Positions 36,785 through 46,187 of a stretch of DNA of 64,000 nt are shown here, in pieces. Origin of the DNA: CBDBBY01 sp965203795 (GTDB lineage: Bacteria > Pseudomonadota > Alphaproteobacteria > Rhodobacterales > Rhodobacteraceae); assembly GCA_965203795.1 (NCBI GenBank), contig OZ241915.1, forward strand, positions 2,232,001 to 2,296,000, in the 5' to 3' direction. The notes under the pieces are model-generated. The model searched no databases, was not told where the DNA came from, and saw only the letters and a list, made by a program, of their open reading frames with translations. The first letter of the stretch is position 1. Each line of letters opens with the position of its first letter. A program made the translations under genes and the position numbers.

Positions 36785-37342
36785 TCAGCTGGTCACTTTG
36801 GTGAGGAATTCCGTGTGTTCGAACGCCGGGGCGTCACCGAACAAGCCAGTCTCGGTCCTCTCCTTGAATCGCTCGTAGAGCTCGGGATTCCAGATTTCGA
36901 AGTATTTGCCAAAGCCGGCGAAAGTGGCTGCTTCCTCGAGCCTGGCTTCGTCGCGGAGGGTCGCCGTCAGATGCAGCCGACCGTTCGGGTCCAGCTGCGC
37001 CCTCGTCGCTTTCCGCTGGAACATGTAGGCCAGCTTGCGCAGGTCGATGCTGTCGAGCTCGCCGCCGTTGTCCAGAATGATCTGGTCAATTTTCGCGGTT
37101 TCGTTCGCAGTGTAGCAGATGAGGCATTCCTGGCTGCGGGGGCCGTAGCATATCGTGAGCGAAGCGCCGACGTTGGCGCCCGTTCCGGCATCGCGTCCGT
37201 CGTCGTTCCGTTCGATGATGCGGCGGAATTCGGCCGGTATCGACACGCGCCCTTTCGCGTCGATCTTATTTCTGCGACTCTCGCCGCGGAACGCTTCGGT
37301 CTGGCTGCGGATCTGGGGTGTCAAAGCTTGATCCACTCTCAT
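36785..37342 (-). CDS. mraZ: Transcriptional regulator MraZ
   Basis: This 185-residue protein of the AbrB-like MraZ family represses the dcw promoter in E. coli by binding TGGGN repeats. It has two swapped-hairpin repeats, the first with NKIDAKGRVSIPAEFR and the second with ATRAQLDPNGRLHLTATL. It is somewhat longer than the usual 145-160 residues, with an extra loop (RNDDGRDAGTG) and a C-terminal extension. It is the first gene of the dcw cluster here. Upstream, three TGGGA repeats at 37569-37593 are a likely autoregulatory operator, although far (about 227 bp) from the start codon. Confidence 0.95.
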   Translation of the reverse strand: MRVDQALTPQIRSQTEAFRGESRRNKIDAKGRVSIPAEFRRIIERNDDGRDAGTGANVGASLTICYGPRSQECLICYTANETAKIDQIILDNGGELDSIDLRKLAYMFQRKATRAQLDPNGRLHLTATLRDEARLEEAATFAGFGKYFEIWNPELYERFKERTETGLFGDAPAFEHTEFLTKVTS

Positions 37343-37392
37343 TGGCGATGCGGAGTGCGCCAGCCTCCCCCGCTACCCCTTCGCTTGAACAA

Positions 37393-37441
37393 GCCGTTTC
37401 GCCGCCTTTCGGGGGAGGAGAGCTAATGGCGGCGAAACGGC
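37393..37441. promoter_or_regulatory. 14-bp perfect inverted repeat in the mraZ leader
   Basis: GCCGTTTCGCCGCC at 37393-37406 pairs perfectly with GGCGGCGAAACGGC at 37428-37441, with a 21-nt loop. It sits between the TGGGA operator and the mraZ start, so it would be transcribed in the leader. No T-tract follows on either strand, so it does not look like a simple terminator. It could control leader stability or translation, or be a small repeat element. Confidence 0.75.
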
Positions 37442-37568
37442 TGACTCGCACCACACAGAGAAGAGTCGGGCCAACTTGCCTGTATGATTCCTGCCTTCTT
37501 GGTCTTTTGCTTGCTGGCCGACATGGCGGGCACGCTAGGCACGCATTCGGCAGTCGGCAACCCCCCTT

Positions 37569-37593
37569 TGGGAAGTTATGGGATAATTTGGGA
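37569..37593. promoter_or_regulatory. MraZ operator: three TGGGA repeats at 10-bp spacing
   Basis: TGGGA occurs at 37569-37573, 37579-37583 and 37589-37593 on the plus strand, each separated by exactly five bases. This is the MraZ-binding arrangement (TGGGN with 5-nt spacers) described in E. coli. It is upstream of mraZ on the minus strand, about 227-251 bp from the start codon. The promoter itself was not identified with confidence; an AT-rich stretch lies just upstream at about 37655-37700. Confidence 0.8.
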
Positions 37594-37837
37594 TTTTGTT
37601 TCTTAGCCCTTCCGCCCGGCCAACGCTTGGCAGAATCGAAGGGAATGCCTCGCAATCAGGATATTGCGGTAATTGGCGAAAAACTTATACAAAATATAGG
37701 GCAAGCTTGGACCGGCCAGGATGCCGGAGCGCTTCAGCCGACGAGTTTTACCTGTTGCCGTACTGCATCACTCGATTCCGCGCGTCCTCGAGCGCGGTTT
37801 TCGCCGACAGTCCCATTCAGGCCCACAAAGTGAACCG

Positions 37838-38914
37838 TCATCCCATTGCGATTCGCGACGCCAAGGCGTCAAACGCGTTCGCGGCCGGACCGGGACTGAT
37901 GGCAGCCGGCACGCCGCCGTCGCCGGAGAGCATGATCTCAGGCAGGATGGGCAACGCTCCCAGAAACGGCAGATCCAGCCTTTCCGCCTCCCGCTTCGCG
38001 CCGTCGCGGCCGAAGATGTGCGTCTCCGTCCCGCATGCCGGGCAAGCGAACGTCGACATGTTCTCGACGATTCCGAGCACGGGCGTGTCCAGCTTCCGGA
38101 ACATCGCAATAGCCCGCCGGGCGTCGATCAGGGCCACGTCCTGAGGCGTGCAGACGATCACCGCGCCGGAGGGGCGGAATTTCTGGCAAAGGGTCAGCTG
38201 GACGTCGCCCGTGCCCGGCGGAAGATCGACGATCAGGATCTCGGTGCCGCTCCAGTCGACATCGGTAAGCATCTGCTGGAGCGCGCCCATCAGCATCGGG
38301 CCGCGCCAGACCACCGGCTCGTCCTCGCGAAGAAGGCTTCCGATCGACATCATCCTCACGCCGTGGGCCAGGATGGGCGTCAGCGTCTTCCCGTCCGGCG
38401 ATTCGGGCCGTTCGTTCGTGCCCATCATTTTCGGGATTGACGGGCCTAGCATGTCCGCGTCGAGCAGTCCGACGGAGCGCCCCTGCCGCCGCAGCGCGAC
38501 TGCCAAATTCGAAGCGACCGTCGACTTTCCGACGCCGCCCTTGCCGGACGCGACAGCGACGATCCTGTCCACGCCTTTCACCGCCGCCGCGCCGTCCTGG
38601 CGCGTCGGATGCCTGCCGAGCCGGAAGGTCGGCGGCTCCGCCGGACGGGTCGGCGGGCCCGGCCGCCCTTGATCGTGAGCGGTCATGACAACCGAGACAG
38701 CCGAAACGCCCGGGAGCGCCGCGACGGCGCGCTCCGCCGCCGCGCGCACCGGCTCCATTCGAGGGCCCAGCTCGGGCGGGACCTCGAGCACGAAGCGCGC
38801 CTTCCCCGACTCGACCGCCAACGCTTTGACGAAGCCCATGGAAACGATGTCTTCGCCGTTCGGAAGCGAGATGCGGCGAAGCTCCGAGAGGATGCGGTCA
38901 CGCAGTTCAGCCAC
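37838..38914 (-). CDS. mrp: Mrp/ApbC family iron-sulfur carrier ATPase
   Basis: This 358-residue P-loop protein of the Mrp/NBP35 family is thought to carry and deliver Fe-S clusters. The N-terminal MIP18-like (DUF59) domain includes ISLPNGEDIVSMGFVK. The ATPase has the deviant Walker A VASGKGGVGKSTVASNLA and VDLPPGTGDVQLTL. The CPACG motif, which binds the bridging cluster, is in STFACPACGTETH. It is upstream of mraZ on the same strand, with nearly 500 bp between them that contain the mraZ regulatory region, so the two genes are probably separate units. Confidence 0.95.
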   Translation of the reverse strand: MAELRDRILSELRRISLPNGEDIVSMGFVKALAVESGKARFVLEVPPELGPRMEPVRAAAERAVAALPGVSAVSVVMTAHDQGRPGPPTRPAEPPTFRLGRHPTRQDGAAAVKGVDRIVAVASGKGGVGKSTVASNLAVALRRQGRSVGLLDADMLGPSIPKMMGTNERPESPDGKTLTPILAHGVRMMSIGSLLREDEPVVWRGPMLMGALQQMLTDVDWSGTEILIVDLPPGTGDVQLTLCQKFRPSGAVIVCTPQDVALIDARRAIAMFRKLDTPVLGIVENMSTFACPACGTETHIFGRDGAKREAERLDLPFLGALPILPEIMLSGDGGVPAAISPGPAANAFDALASRIAMG

Positions 38915-39134
38915 GCGCGGCTCCGCAGTTCATGGACAGGCGCCGGGCGGCGGGCGACCTTCGGAAGCGTCGGCGGATGCCGTACCGCCTGCGCGGCGCT
39001 GCAGCCGCATTGCGCCGGACGCATAGCGGAATTGACGAACTGTCCGTTGCGCGCGGATGCCGGCGGCACGATATGCGTAGCAGCGCAGGAAACGCCGCCG
39101 ACGGTCGGCGGCGATCATTCGAGGGACAGGCACC

Positions 39135-39353
39135 ATGGCACATTCAACCGAAAACCCGCATCGAAGCCGGATAGCCGACTTGGTTCGCAGCACGGCGACG
39201 AGCGCAACCAGCGCATGGAGGCGCCGCAGCCAGTACCGGGCCACCGTCTCGGGGCTCGAGTCGCTGACCCGAAGGGAGCTGGAAGACATCGGGATCAGCC
39301 GCGACCAGATCCGGTCGGTAGCCTTCAACGCAACTTACGGACAGACGAGATAA
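39135..39353 (+). CDS. DUF1127 small protein
   Basis: This 72-residue basic protein has a C-terminal DUF1127 domain (YjiS-like): SGLESLTRRELEDIGISRDQI is the typical helical core. Such proteins are abundant in alphaproteobacteria, and some affect RNA turnover and phosphate or nutrient responses. The gene is divergent from mrp and stands alone, followed within 45 bp by a strong hairpin. Start at ATG 39135 gives a normal-length product. Confidence 0.88.
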   Translation: MAHSTENPHRSRIADLVRSTATSATSAWRRRSQYRATVSGLESLTRRELEDIGISRDQIRSVAFNATYGQTR

Positions 39354-39395
39354 TCGGGGAACAGCGGCGCGAATCCAGCCCGTTTCCCGCTTTCC

Positions 39396-39433
39396 GGCGA
39401 CGGCGCACCTCCTCCCGCGCCGTCGCCGATTTG
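39396..39433. terminator. Hairpin terminator between the DUF1127 gene and uvrD
   Basis: An 11-bp stem (GGCGACGGCGC at 39396-39406 with GCGCCGTCGCC at 39417-39427) and 10-nt loop is followed by GATTTGTTT. It lies between two convergent genes and could serve both, with the better T-tract on the plus strand. Confidence 0.75.
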
Positions 39434-39450
39434 TTTCGGTGCGCACGGCG

Positions 39451-41793
39451 TCAGCCCTCGGACCCGTCGGCCTTCGCCACGAATTCCGCAAGAATGTGCT
39501 TGGGCCCGGCGTCGTCAAATTTGATCAGCAGCTTCCGGTCGCTGACGGCCACAACCTCGCCGTAGCCGAATTTCCTGTGGAACACCCTCTCGGCGGTAGA
39601 AAAGGCAGCCTCCGACGTTTTCGCCGGAGCGCGCGGCAGTTCGCCGACCGGATTTGATGCGCGCTTCACGAGGCGCTGGAAGCCCGGCGACGAATAGCCT
39701 CCCTGCGCCGATTGCCCGTGACCGAACCCCCTGGAATGCCGGCCTCCGAACCCGCCGCCCTCGTAGGCGCGCCAGCCCGTGCCGGCGGGCGTAATGTCCC
39801 TTACATGCTCCAGCGGAAGCTCGTCGACGAAACGGGAGCGAATCGACGACAGCCACGAGCCGTTCACGAACCGGTTGACCGCGCACGAGACCAGGCAGAG
39901 CTCCTTCGCCCGGGTCAGGCCGACATAGGCAAGGCGGCGCTCCTCTTCGAGCCCGGACTGGGGGTCCTCCTCCATCGCCCTCATCGAGGGAAAGCCGCCG
40001 TCCTCCCAGCCCGGCAGGAACACCACCGGAAATTCCAAGCCCTTCGCCGCGTGGAGCGTCATGACCGAAACCCGCGAGCCTTCCGCGGCCTCGTTGTTCT
40101 CCGCGACCAGCGCGATGTGATCAAGGAACGCCCGCAGGCTCTCATACCCGCCGACCGCCGAAGCCAGCTCGTTCAGGTTGTCGAGCCTGGTCTCCGCGTC
40201 CGGAGTTTTCGTGTTCCGCCACATGTCGGCGAGTCCGGACTCTTCGATGATCCGGCCTGCGATATCCGCGGGGCTCTGCTGCGGGTCGCCTGCAAGCCGC
40301 GACCAGGCCTCGAGCTTCTCCGCAAGCTCCATCACTCCCGAGCCGGCCCCGCGCGGCAGCTTGCCCGAGACGGCCAGCTGCCGGGCCGCGGCGAGAAGCG
40401 GAATGCCGGCGGCCCTCGCGGCGGCATGGATCGTTCCGAGGGACTTCGCGCCGATTCCCCGCTTGGGAGTATTGACGATTCTCTCGAAGGCGAGATCGTC
40501 GGAAAGCGAAACCGCCAGACGGAGATACGCCACGGCGTCCCTGATCTCCCTTCGCTCGTAGAAGCGCGGACCGCCGACAATGCGGTAGGGAATGCCCAAG
40601 GTCAGGAGCCTGTCCTCGATTTCCCGCATCTGCCTGGACGCCCGGACAAGAACCGCGATCTCGTCGAATTCGCAGCGCCGGTGGCGACCGCCGCCGATGC
40701 TCAGCTCCTCGATCCGCGAACCGATCCATGCCGCCTCTTCGCCGCCGTCCCAGGATTCAAGCAACTGAATCCTTTCGCCGTGGTCGGCTTCCGTCCAAAG
40801 CGTTTTTCCAAGCCGGCCCTTGTTGTGCGCAATCACGGCGGACGCGGCGGCGAGGATGTGTCCGGTCGACCGGTAGTTCTGCTCCAGCCGGATGATCTTC
40901 GCGCCTTTGAAATCCTTTTCGAATTCCAGAATGTTGCGAACATCCGCGCCTCGCCAGCCGTATATCGACTGGTCGTCGTCGCCGACGCAGCAGATGTTCC
41001 CGTGCGCCTGCGCGAGCAGCTTCAGCCACAAATACTGCGCGACATTGGTGTCCTGGTACTCGTCCACCAGGATGAAACGGAACCTGCTGCGGTATTCGAC
41101 GAGCGCATGCTCGTTCCGCGCAAGAAGGTTGACGACCTGCAGGATCAGATCGCCGAAATCGACGGCATTGAGAGTGGCCAGCCGCTCCTGGTAGCTCTTG
41201 TAGAGCGACAGGCCCTTCCGGTCGAACGCCGCCGCCTCCTTCTTCGGCACGTCCTCCGGCATCCAGCCACGGTTCTTCCACCGCTCGATGATCGAAGCCA
41301 GCCGCCTAGGCGGGTATTGCTTCGAATCGATGTTGGCCTCCGAAATCAATTGCTTGTGGATCCGGAGCTGGTCGTCGGCATCAAGGATTGTGAAATCCGG
41401 CTTCAGCCCCGCCTGCTCCGCTCCGCTCCGCAGCATCCTCGCGCAGATCGAATGGAACGTGCCCAGCCAAGGCGTCATCCGGAAGTCGTCGCCGACATAG
41501 CCCGCGACGCGCTCCCGCATCTCCCTCGCGGCCTTGTTCGTGAAGGTTACGGCAAGGATTTCGGACGGCCATGCCCGCCGGGTGTGCAGGATGTGGGCGA
41601 GCCTCGCCGTCAGCGCCCGGGTCTTTCCGGAACCCGCCCCCGCGAGCAAGAGCACCGGTCCGTCGAGCGACTGCACCGCTTCGAGCTGCGGCCCGTTCAG
41701 CCCGTCCAGATGGGCGGCGCGCACGCCCGGCTCCGGGAGCGGCGCGCCTTCGGACCGCGACAGCGCGGGGGAGCTTTCCAAGTTTGCAGGCAT
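39451..41793 (-). CDS. uvrD: UvrD/PcrA-type DNA helicase
   Basis: This 780-residue superfamily 1 helicase acts in nucleotide excision and mismatch repair. It shows the Q-motif and Walker A (LNGPQLEAV, GAGSGKTRALTARLA), motif Ia VTFTNKAAREM, Walker B LVDEYQDTN, motif III GDDDQSIYGWRGA, motif IV RLEQNYRST, motif V VMTLHAAKGLEFPVVF and motif VI RRLAYVGLTRAK. The C-terminal Gly-rich region and Tudor-like tail (VFHRKFGYGEVV) are those of the PcrA/UvrD group. It is divergent from the pyruvate carboxylase gene. Whether it is the sole UvrD or a paralogue cannot be said from one window. Confidence 0.95.
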   Translation of the reverse strand: MPANLESSPALSRSEGAPLPEPGVRAAHLDGLNGPQLEAVQSLDGPVLLLAGAGSGKTRALTARLAHILHTRRAWPSEILAVTFTNKAAREMRERVAGYVGDDFRMTPWLGTFHSICARMLRSGAEQAGLKPDFTILDADDQLRIHKQLISEANIDSKQYPPRRLASIIERWKNRGWMPEDVPKKEAAAFDRKGLSLYKSYQERLATLNAVDFGDLILQVVNLLARNEHALVEYRSRFRFILVDEYQDTNVAQYLWLKLLAQAHGNICCVGDDDQSIYGWRGADVRNILEFEKDFKGAKIIRLEQNYRSTGHILAAASAVIAHNKGRLGKTLWTEADHGERIQLLESWDGGEEAAWIGSRIEELSIGGGRHRRCEFDEIAVLVRASRQMREIEDRLLTLGIPYRIVGGPRFYERREIRDAVAYLRLAVSLSDDLAFERIVNTPKRGIGAKSLGTIHAAARAAGIPLLAAARQLAVSGKLPRGAGSGVMELAEKLEAWSRLAGDPQQSPADIAGRIIEESGLADMWRNTKTPDAETRLDNLNELASAVGGYESLRAFLDHIALVAENNEAAEGSRVSVMTLHAAKGLEFPVVFLPGWEDGGFPSMRAMEEDPQSGLEEERRLAYVGLTRAKELCLVSCAVNRFVNGSWLSSIRSRFVDELPLEHVRDITPAGTGWRAYEGGGFGGRHSRGFGHGQSAQGGYSSPGFQRLVKRASNPVGELPRAPAKTSEAAFSTAERVFHRKFGYGEVVAVSDRKLLIKFDDAGPKHILAEFVAKADGSEG

Positions 41794-41991
41794 CGTGCGG
41801 CCCTATATCAGCGCGCGAGCGATTGATAGTCCGGGTTCGTGCAATGTTCCCGCCCGCCAAGTCCGCGCCAGTTCTTCGAGTCTGGAATCTCCGAGCCGAT
41901 TAATGCAAGTTCCGCCGCGTCCGGAACGGCCTCGAACGCGTACCCGAGGCCTCGTCCGTACATGGCAATTCAATTTCGGCAGGAGATCGGC

Positions 41992-44900
41992 GTGCGCAAG
42001 TTCGGAAAGATCCTGGTCGCGAACCGGGGCGAAATCGCGATTCGCGTCATGCGGGCGGCCAACGAGCTGAAGATGCGCACCGTGGCGGTGTTCGCCGAAG
42101 AGGACAAGCTGTCCCTGCACCGCTTCAAGTCCGACGAGGCGTACAGAATCGGCGAAGGCCTCGGCCCGGTCAGCGCCTACCTTTCGATTCCGGACATCAT
42201 CCGCGTCGCCAAGCAATGCGGCGCGGACGCCGTGCACCCGGGCTACGGCCTGCTCTCCGAAAAGCCCGAATTCGCCGAGGCTTGCGAGAAGGAAGGCATC
42301 GCGTTCATCGGCCCGACGCCTGGCTCGATGCGCCTTCTCGGCGACAAGGCGGCTGCGAGGAAGGTCGCGCAGACCGCCGGCGTTCCGGTGGTCCCTGCCA
42401 CGCCGGTGCTCCCGGACGACATCGGGGAAGCCCGCCGGCTCGCGGAGCAGGTCGGCTATCCGCTGATGCTGAAGGCCTCCTGGGGCGGCGGCGGCCGCGG
42501 GATGCGGGCCATACGCGCGCCGGACGAGCTGGAAGCCAGGGTCGCGGAGGGGCGGCGGGAGGCCGAAGCCGCATTCGGCAGCGGCGACTGCTTCCTCGAA
42601 AAGATGGTCGAGCAGGCGCGGCACGTCGAGGTCCAGATACTGGGAGACAGCCAAGGCGGCCTCTACCATCTGTTCGAACGCGACTGCACGCTCCAGCGGC
42701 GGCACCAGAAGGTCGTTGAGCGCGCGCCGGCGCCGTATCTCAGCCGGGATCAACGGGAGGAGGTCTGCGAGCTGGCGCTTCGGCTCGCGCGGGCTGCCGA
42801 CTACAGGAACGCGGGGACCGTCGAGTTCCTGATGGACGTCGATACCGGGGCCTTCTACTTCATCGAGGTCAATCCCCGGATCCAAGTCGAACACACCGTT
42901 ACCGAGGAAGTCACCGGCGTCGACATCGTCAAGGCGCAGATCAGGATCGCGGAAGGCGCCGATCTCGCGACGGCCACGGGCGTTCCGACGCAGAGCGACA
43001 TGGAGCTAAGGGGCCACGCCCTTCAGAGCCGGATCACGACGGAAGATCCCCAGAACAATTTCATTCCCGATTACGGGCGTTTGACGGCCTACAGATCGGC
43101 GACCGGCATAGGCATCCGGCTCGACGGCGGAACCGCGTACTCGGGGGGCGTCATCACCCGGCACTACGATTCGCTTCTGGTCAAGGTGACATCCTGGGCC
43201 CCGAGCAAGGAGGACGCCATAGCGAGGATGGACCGCGCGCTGCGCGAGTTCCGGGTCCGGGGCGTCTCCACGAACCTCGACTTCATCGAATCGCTGATTG
43301 CGCATCCGGTTTTCCTTTCCGAGGAGTACACCACCAGATTCATCGATTCCACGCCCGAGCTCTTCGATTTCCAGAAGCGTCGCGACCGCGGCACGAAGAT
43401 ACTCACCTACATCGCCGACGTGATCGTGAACGGCCATCCGGAGACCGCAGGCCGCAAGAAGGCGGCGGCGAGGCCGAAGCAGCCGAGACCTCCTGCGGTG
43501 CGAAGCGGCGAAAGACGCGGCGGCGCGAAGGGAATGCTCGACAGCAAGGGCGCCCAAGCGGTCGCGGACTGGCTCGGCGCGCAGGACAGGCTCCAAATTA
43601 CGGACACGACGATGCGCGACGGCCACCAGTCGCTGCTCGCGACGCGCATGCGGACCTACGACATGCTGAACGCCGCCGACGCGTACTCGCACAACCTGCC
43701 GGAACTGTTCTCAGTCGAGTGCTGGGGCGGCGCGACATTCGACGTAGCCTACCGGTTCCTGAACGAATGCCCTTGGCAGAGGCTGCGCGATCTGCGGACG
43801 CGCATGCCCAACCTGATGCTCCAGATGCTACTGCGCGGCGCGAACGGCGTTGGATACACGAGCTATCCGGACAACGTGGTCCGGTTCTTCATCAAGCAAG
43901 CCGCGGAAACCGGAATCGACATCTTCCGGGTTTTCGACAGCCTCAACTGGACCGAAAACATGCGCGTCGCCATGGACGCCGTCCTGGATTCGGGAAAGAT
44001 CTGCGAAGCGGCCGTCTGCTACACGGGCGATATTCTGGATCCCCGCAGATCCAAGTACGATCTCAAATACTACGTGGAGCTCGGCAAGAGGCTCCGCGAC
44101 GCGGGCGCCCACATCCTTTGCATCAAGGACATGGCAGGCCTGATCAAGCCGGACGCTGCAAAGGTGCTTGTGAAAAACCTGAAGGAGGATGTCGGTCTGC
44201 CCCTGCACTTCCACACCCACGACACCGGCGGAATTGCTGCGGCTTCCGTGCTGGCGGCGGTCGATGCCGGCGCAGACGCGGTCGACTTGGCGATGGACGC
44301 TTTTTCCGGCGGCACTTCGCAGCCCTGCCTCGGCTCGATTGTCGAAGCCCTGAAGCACTCGCCGCGATGCACGGGCCTCGACATCGGCTCGATCAGGGAG
44401 CTGTCGGAATACTGGGAGCATGTCCGGGAGCTTTACGCGCCCTTCGACGAGGGGCTCTCCGCCCCCGCTTCCGAGGTCTACCTCCACGAAATGCCGGGCG
44501 GGCAGTTCTCCAACCTCAAGGCCCAAGCCCGGTCTCTCGGGCTCGACGACCACTGGCCCGAGATCGCGACAGCATATTCAGACGCGAACGAGATTTTCGG
44601 CGACCTCGTGAAGGTGACGCCGACCTCGAAGGCAATCGGCGACATGGCCCTCATGATGGTCAGCCAAGGACTCACGCGCGAGCAGCTGAAGGATCCCGAA
44701 GTCGAAATCGCGTTCCCCGAATCAATCGCGGAACTCATGCGCGGGGACCTGGGGCAGCCGCCTGGCGGGTTCCCCGAGGACATCCAGCAAAAGGTCCTGA
44801 AAGGCGCGACGCCGAGCACCAGCCGGCCCGGAGAGTCGCTGCCGCCCGTCGATCTGGAGAAGGCCCGGCGCGAGCTTTCGGAGGAGCTGGGGGGATTCGA

Positions 44901-45447
44901 GGCCGACGACGAGGATTTGAACGGCTACCTCATGTATCCGAAGGTTTTCGTGGACTACCAGAAACGGCACGAGTCGTACGGGCCCGTGCGAACGCTCCCC
45001 ACCTCCGCATTCTTCTACGGAATGGAGCCGGGAGAGGAGATCAGCGCCGAGATCGACCCAGGCAAGCAGCTTGAAATCCGCCTTCAAGCCGTCGGCGAGG
45101 TCCACGAGAAGGGCGACGTAAGGGTCTTTTTCGAACTGAACGGGCAGCCCCGCGTGGTGAGGGTGACCCACAAGGTGTCCGCCGCCGCGAGCCCGGAAAC
45201 GCCGAAAGCGGAGCCCGGCAATCCTTGCCATGTGGCCGCGCCGATGCCGGGCACCGTGGCATCGCTCGCCGTCGAGCAGGGGCAGCATGTCGGCAAGGGG
45301 ACGCTGCTGCTCACGATCGAGGCCATGAAGATGGAAACCGGGATTTACTCCGAGATCGACGGCGTGATCGAGCGCCTGCACGTGGCGCCGACCCGGATGA
45401 TCGACGCGAAGGACCTGCTCATGGAGCTCCGGCTTGACGAAGGCTGA
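41992..45447 (+). CDS. pyc: Pyruvate carboxylase
   Basis: This 1151-residue biotin enzyme converts pyruvate and bicarbonate to oxaloacetate, feeding the TCA cycle and gluconeogenesis. Domains in order: biotin carboxylase (from KILVANRGEIAIRV, with KASWGGGGRGMR), carboxyltransferase (DTTMRDGHQSLLATRMR, and the Lys in CIKDMAGLIKP), and the biotin carrier domain at the C-terminus with the biotinylated Lys in EAMKMETG. I chose GTG 41992 because AGGAG precedes it by six bases and it gives the canonical N-terminus and length. An upstream in-frame ATG at 41962 would add ten residues but lacks a good ribosome-binding site. The TerC gene follows 20 bp later. Confidence 0.97.
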   Translation: MRKFGKILVANRGEIAIRVMRAANELKMRTVAVFAEEDKLSLHRFKSDEAYRIGEGLGPVSAYLSIPDIIRVAKQCGADAVHPGYGLLSEKPEFAEACEKEGIAFIGPTPGSMRLLGDKAAARKVAQTAGVPVVPATPVLPDDIGEARRLAEQVGYPLMLKASWGGGGRGMRAIRAPDELEARVAEGRREAEAAFGSGDCFLEKMVEQARHVEVQILGDSQGGLYHLFERDCTLQRRHQKVVERAPAPYLSRDQREEVCELALRLARAADYRNAGTVEFLMDVDTGAFYFIEVNPRIQVEHTVTEEVTGVDIVKAQIRIAEGADLATATGVPTQSDMELRGHALQSRITTEDPQNNFIPDYGRLTAYRSATGIGIRLDGGTAYSGGVITRHYDSLLVKVTSWAPSKEDAIARMDRALREFRVRGVSTNLDFIESLIAHPVFLSEEYTTRFIDSTPELFDFQKRRDRGTKILTYIADVIVNGHPETAGRKKAAARPKQPRPPAVRSGERRGGAKGMLDSKGAQAVADWLGAQDRLQITDTTMRDGHQSLLATRMRTYDMLNAADAYSHNLPELFSVECWGGATFDVAYRFLNECPWQRLRDLRTRMPNLMLQMLLRGANGVGYTSYPDNVVRFFIKQAAETGIDIFRVFDSLNWTENMRVAMDAVLDSGKICEAAVCYTGDILDPRRSKYDLKYYVELGKRLRDAGAHILCIKDMAGLIKPDAAKVLVKNLKEDVGLPLHFHTHDTGGIAAASVLAAVDAGADAVDLAMDAFSGGTSQPCLGSIVEALKHSPRCTGLDIGSIRELSEYWEHVRELYAPFDEGLSAPASEVYLHEMPGGQFSNLKAQARSLGLDDHWPEIATAYSDANEIFGDLVKVTPTSKAIGDMALMMVSQGLTREQLKDPEVEIAFPESIAELMRGDLGQPPGGFPEDIQQKVLKGATPSTSRPGESLPPVDLEKARRELSEELGGFEADDEDLNGYLMYPKVFVDYQKRHESYGPVRTLPTSAFFYGMEPGEEISAEIDPGKQLEIRLQAVGEVHEKGDVRVFFELNGQPRVVRVTHKVSAAASPETPKAEPGNPCHVAAPMPGTVASLAVEQGQHVGKGTLLLTIEAMKMETGIYSEIDGVIERLHVAPTRMIDAKDLLMELRLDEG

Positions 45448-45467
45448 ATCGGACGCAGGAGACGATT

Positions 45468-46187
45468 GTGGCTGATCTGATCTACAACCCGGAGGTTTGG
45501 GCGAGCTTCCTTTCGCTTACTCTGCTCGAAATCGTCCTCGGCGTGGACAATGTGGTTTTCATTTCCATCGCTGCCTCAAGGCTCCCGCCCGAGGAGCGTA
45601 GGATCGCGCGGACCGCGGGGCTTGCGGTAGGCATGATCCTTCGGATCCTTCTTCTGCTTTCGATAGTCTGGATAGCTTCGCTGTCCGAGCCCGTCGGCTC
45701 CGTGTTCGGATTCGAATTCAGCTGGCGCGACATCATTCTTGCCGGGGGCGGCGCCTTCCTCATCTGGAAGTCGATCACGTACATCTGCCTAGAGATGGAT
45801 ACGACACCGAAGCGAGGCCCGCGAAAGAAGGAGGCCTCCTTCTGGCTGGTAATCGCGCAAATCATGCTGCTCGACATCGTGTTTTCGCTGGACTCGGTGA
45901 TCACCGCTGTCGGAATCGCCGACGACGTGCGCGTGATGGTCGCGGCAATCATAATCGCGGTGATCGTGATGATGGTCGCTTCCGGGCCCGTATCCCGGTT
46001 TGTCGAGCGCCATCCGTCGACCAGGATGCTTTGCCTGGCGTTCCTACTGCTTGTCGGCATCGCGCTGGTGGCGGACGGGTTCGATCACCATATCGAGCGG
46101 GCGTTCATCTACGGCGGGATCATCTTCGCGGGACTTGTCGAAGCGCTCAACCTGTTTCGCGCGAAGAAGGCCCGTACGCGCTCTTGA
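45468..46187 (+). CDS. TerC family integral membrane protein
   Basis: This 239-residue membrane protein has about seven hydrophobic segments. The conserved acidic motifs LLEIVLGVDNVVFISI and MLLDIVFSLDSVITAVG are diagnostic of the TerC family. Members are linked to metal homeostasis, especially manganese export, and to metalation of exported proteins. The start is a GTG with AGGAG seven bases upstream. It lies 20 bp after the pyruvate carboxylase stop and may be read through from it, without an obvious functional link. Confidence 0.92.
   Translation: MADLIYNPEVWASFLSLTLLEIVLGVDNVVFISIAASRLPPEERRIARTAGLAVGMILRILLLLSIVWIASLSEPVGSVFGFEFSWRDIILAGGGAFLIWKSITYICLEMDTTPKRGPRKKEASFWLVIAQIMLLDIVFSLDSVITAVGIADDVRVMVAAIIIAVIVMMVASGPVSRFVERHPSTRMLCLAFLLLVGIALVADGFDHHIERAFIYGGIIFAGLVEALNLFRAKKARTRS

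Noticed and set aside
37343..37837. Possible RNase P RNA gene upstream of mraZ, where some alphaproteobacteria have it
   Set aside because: The conserved rnpB core sequences are not present on either strand.
41839..41991. Longer pyruvate carboxylase N-terminus
   Set aside because: No ribosome-binding site, not conserved, and a strong AGGAG precedes GTG 41992.
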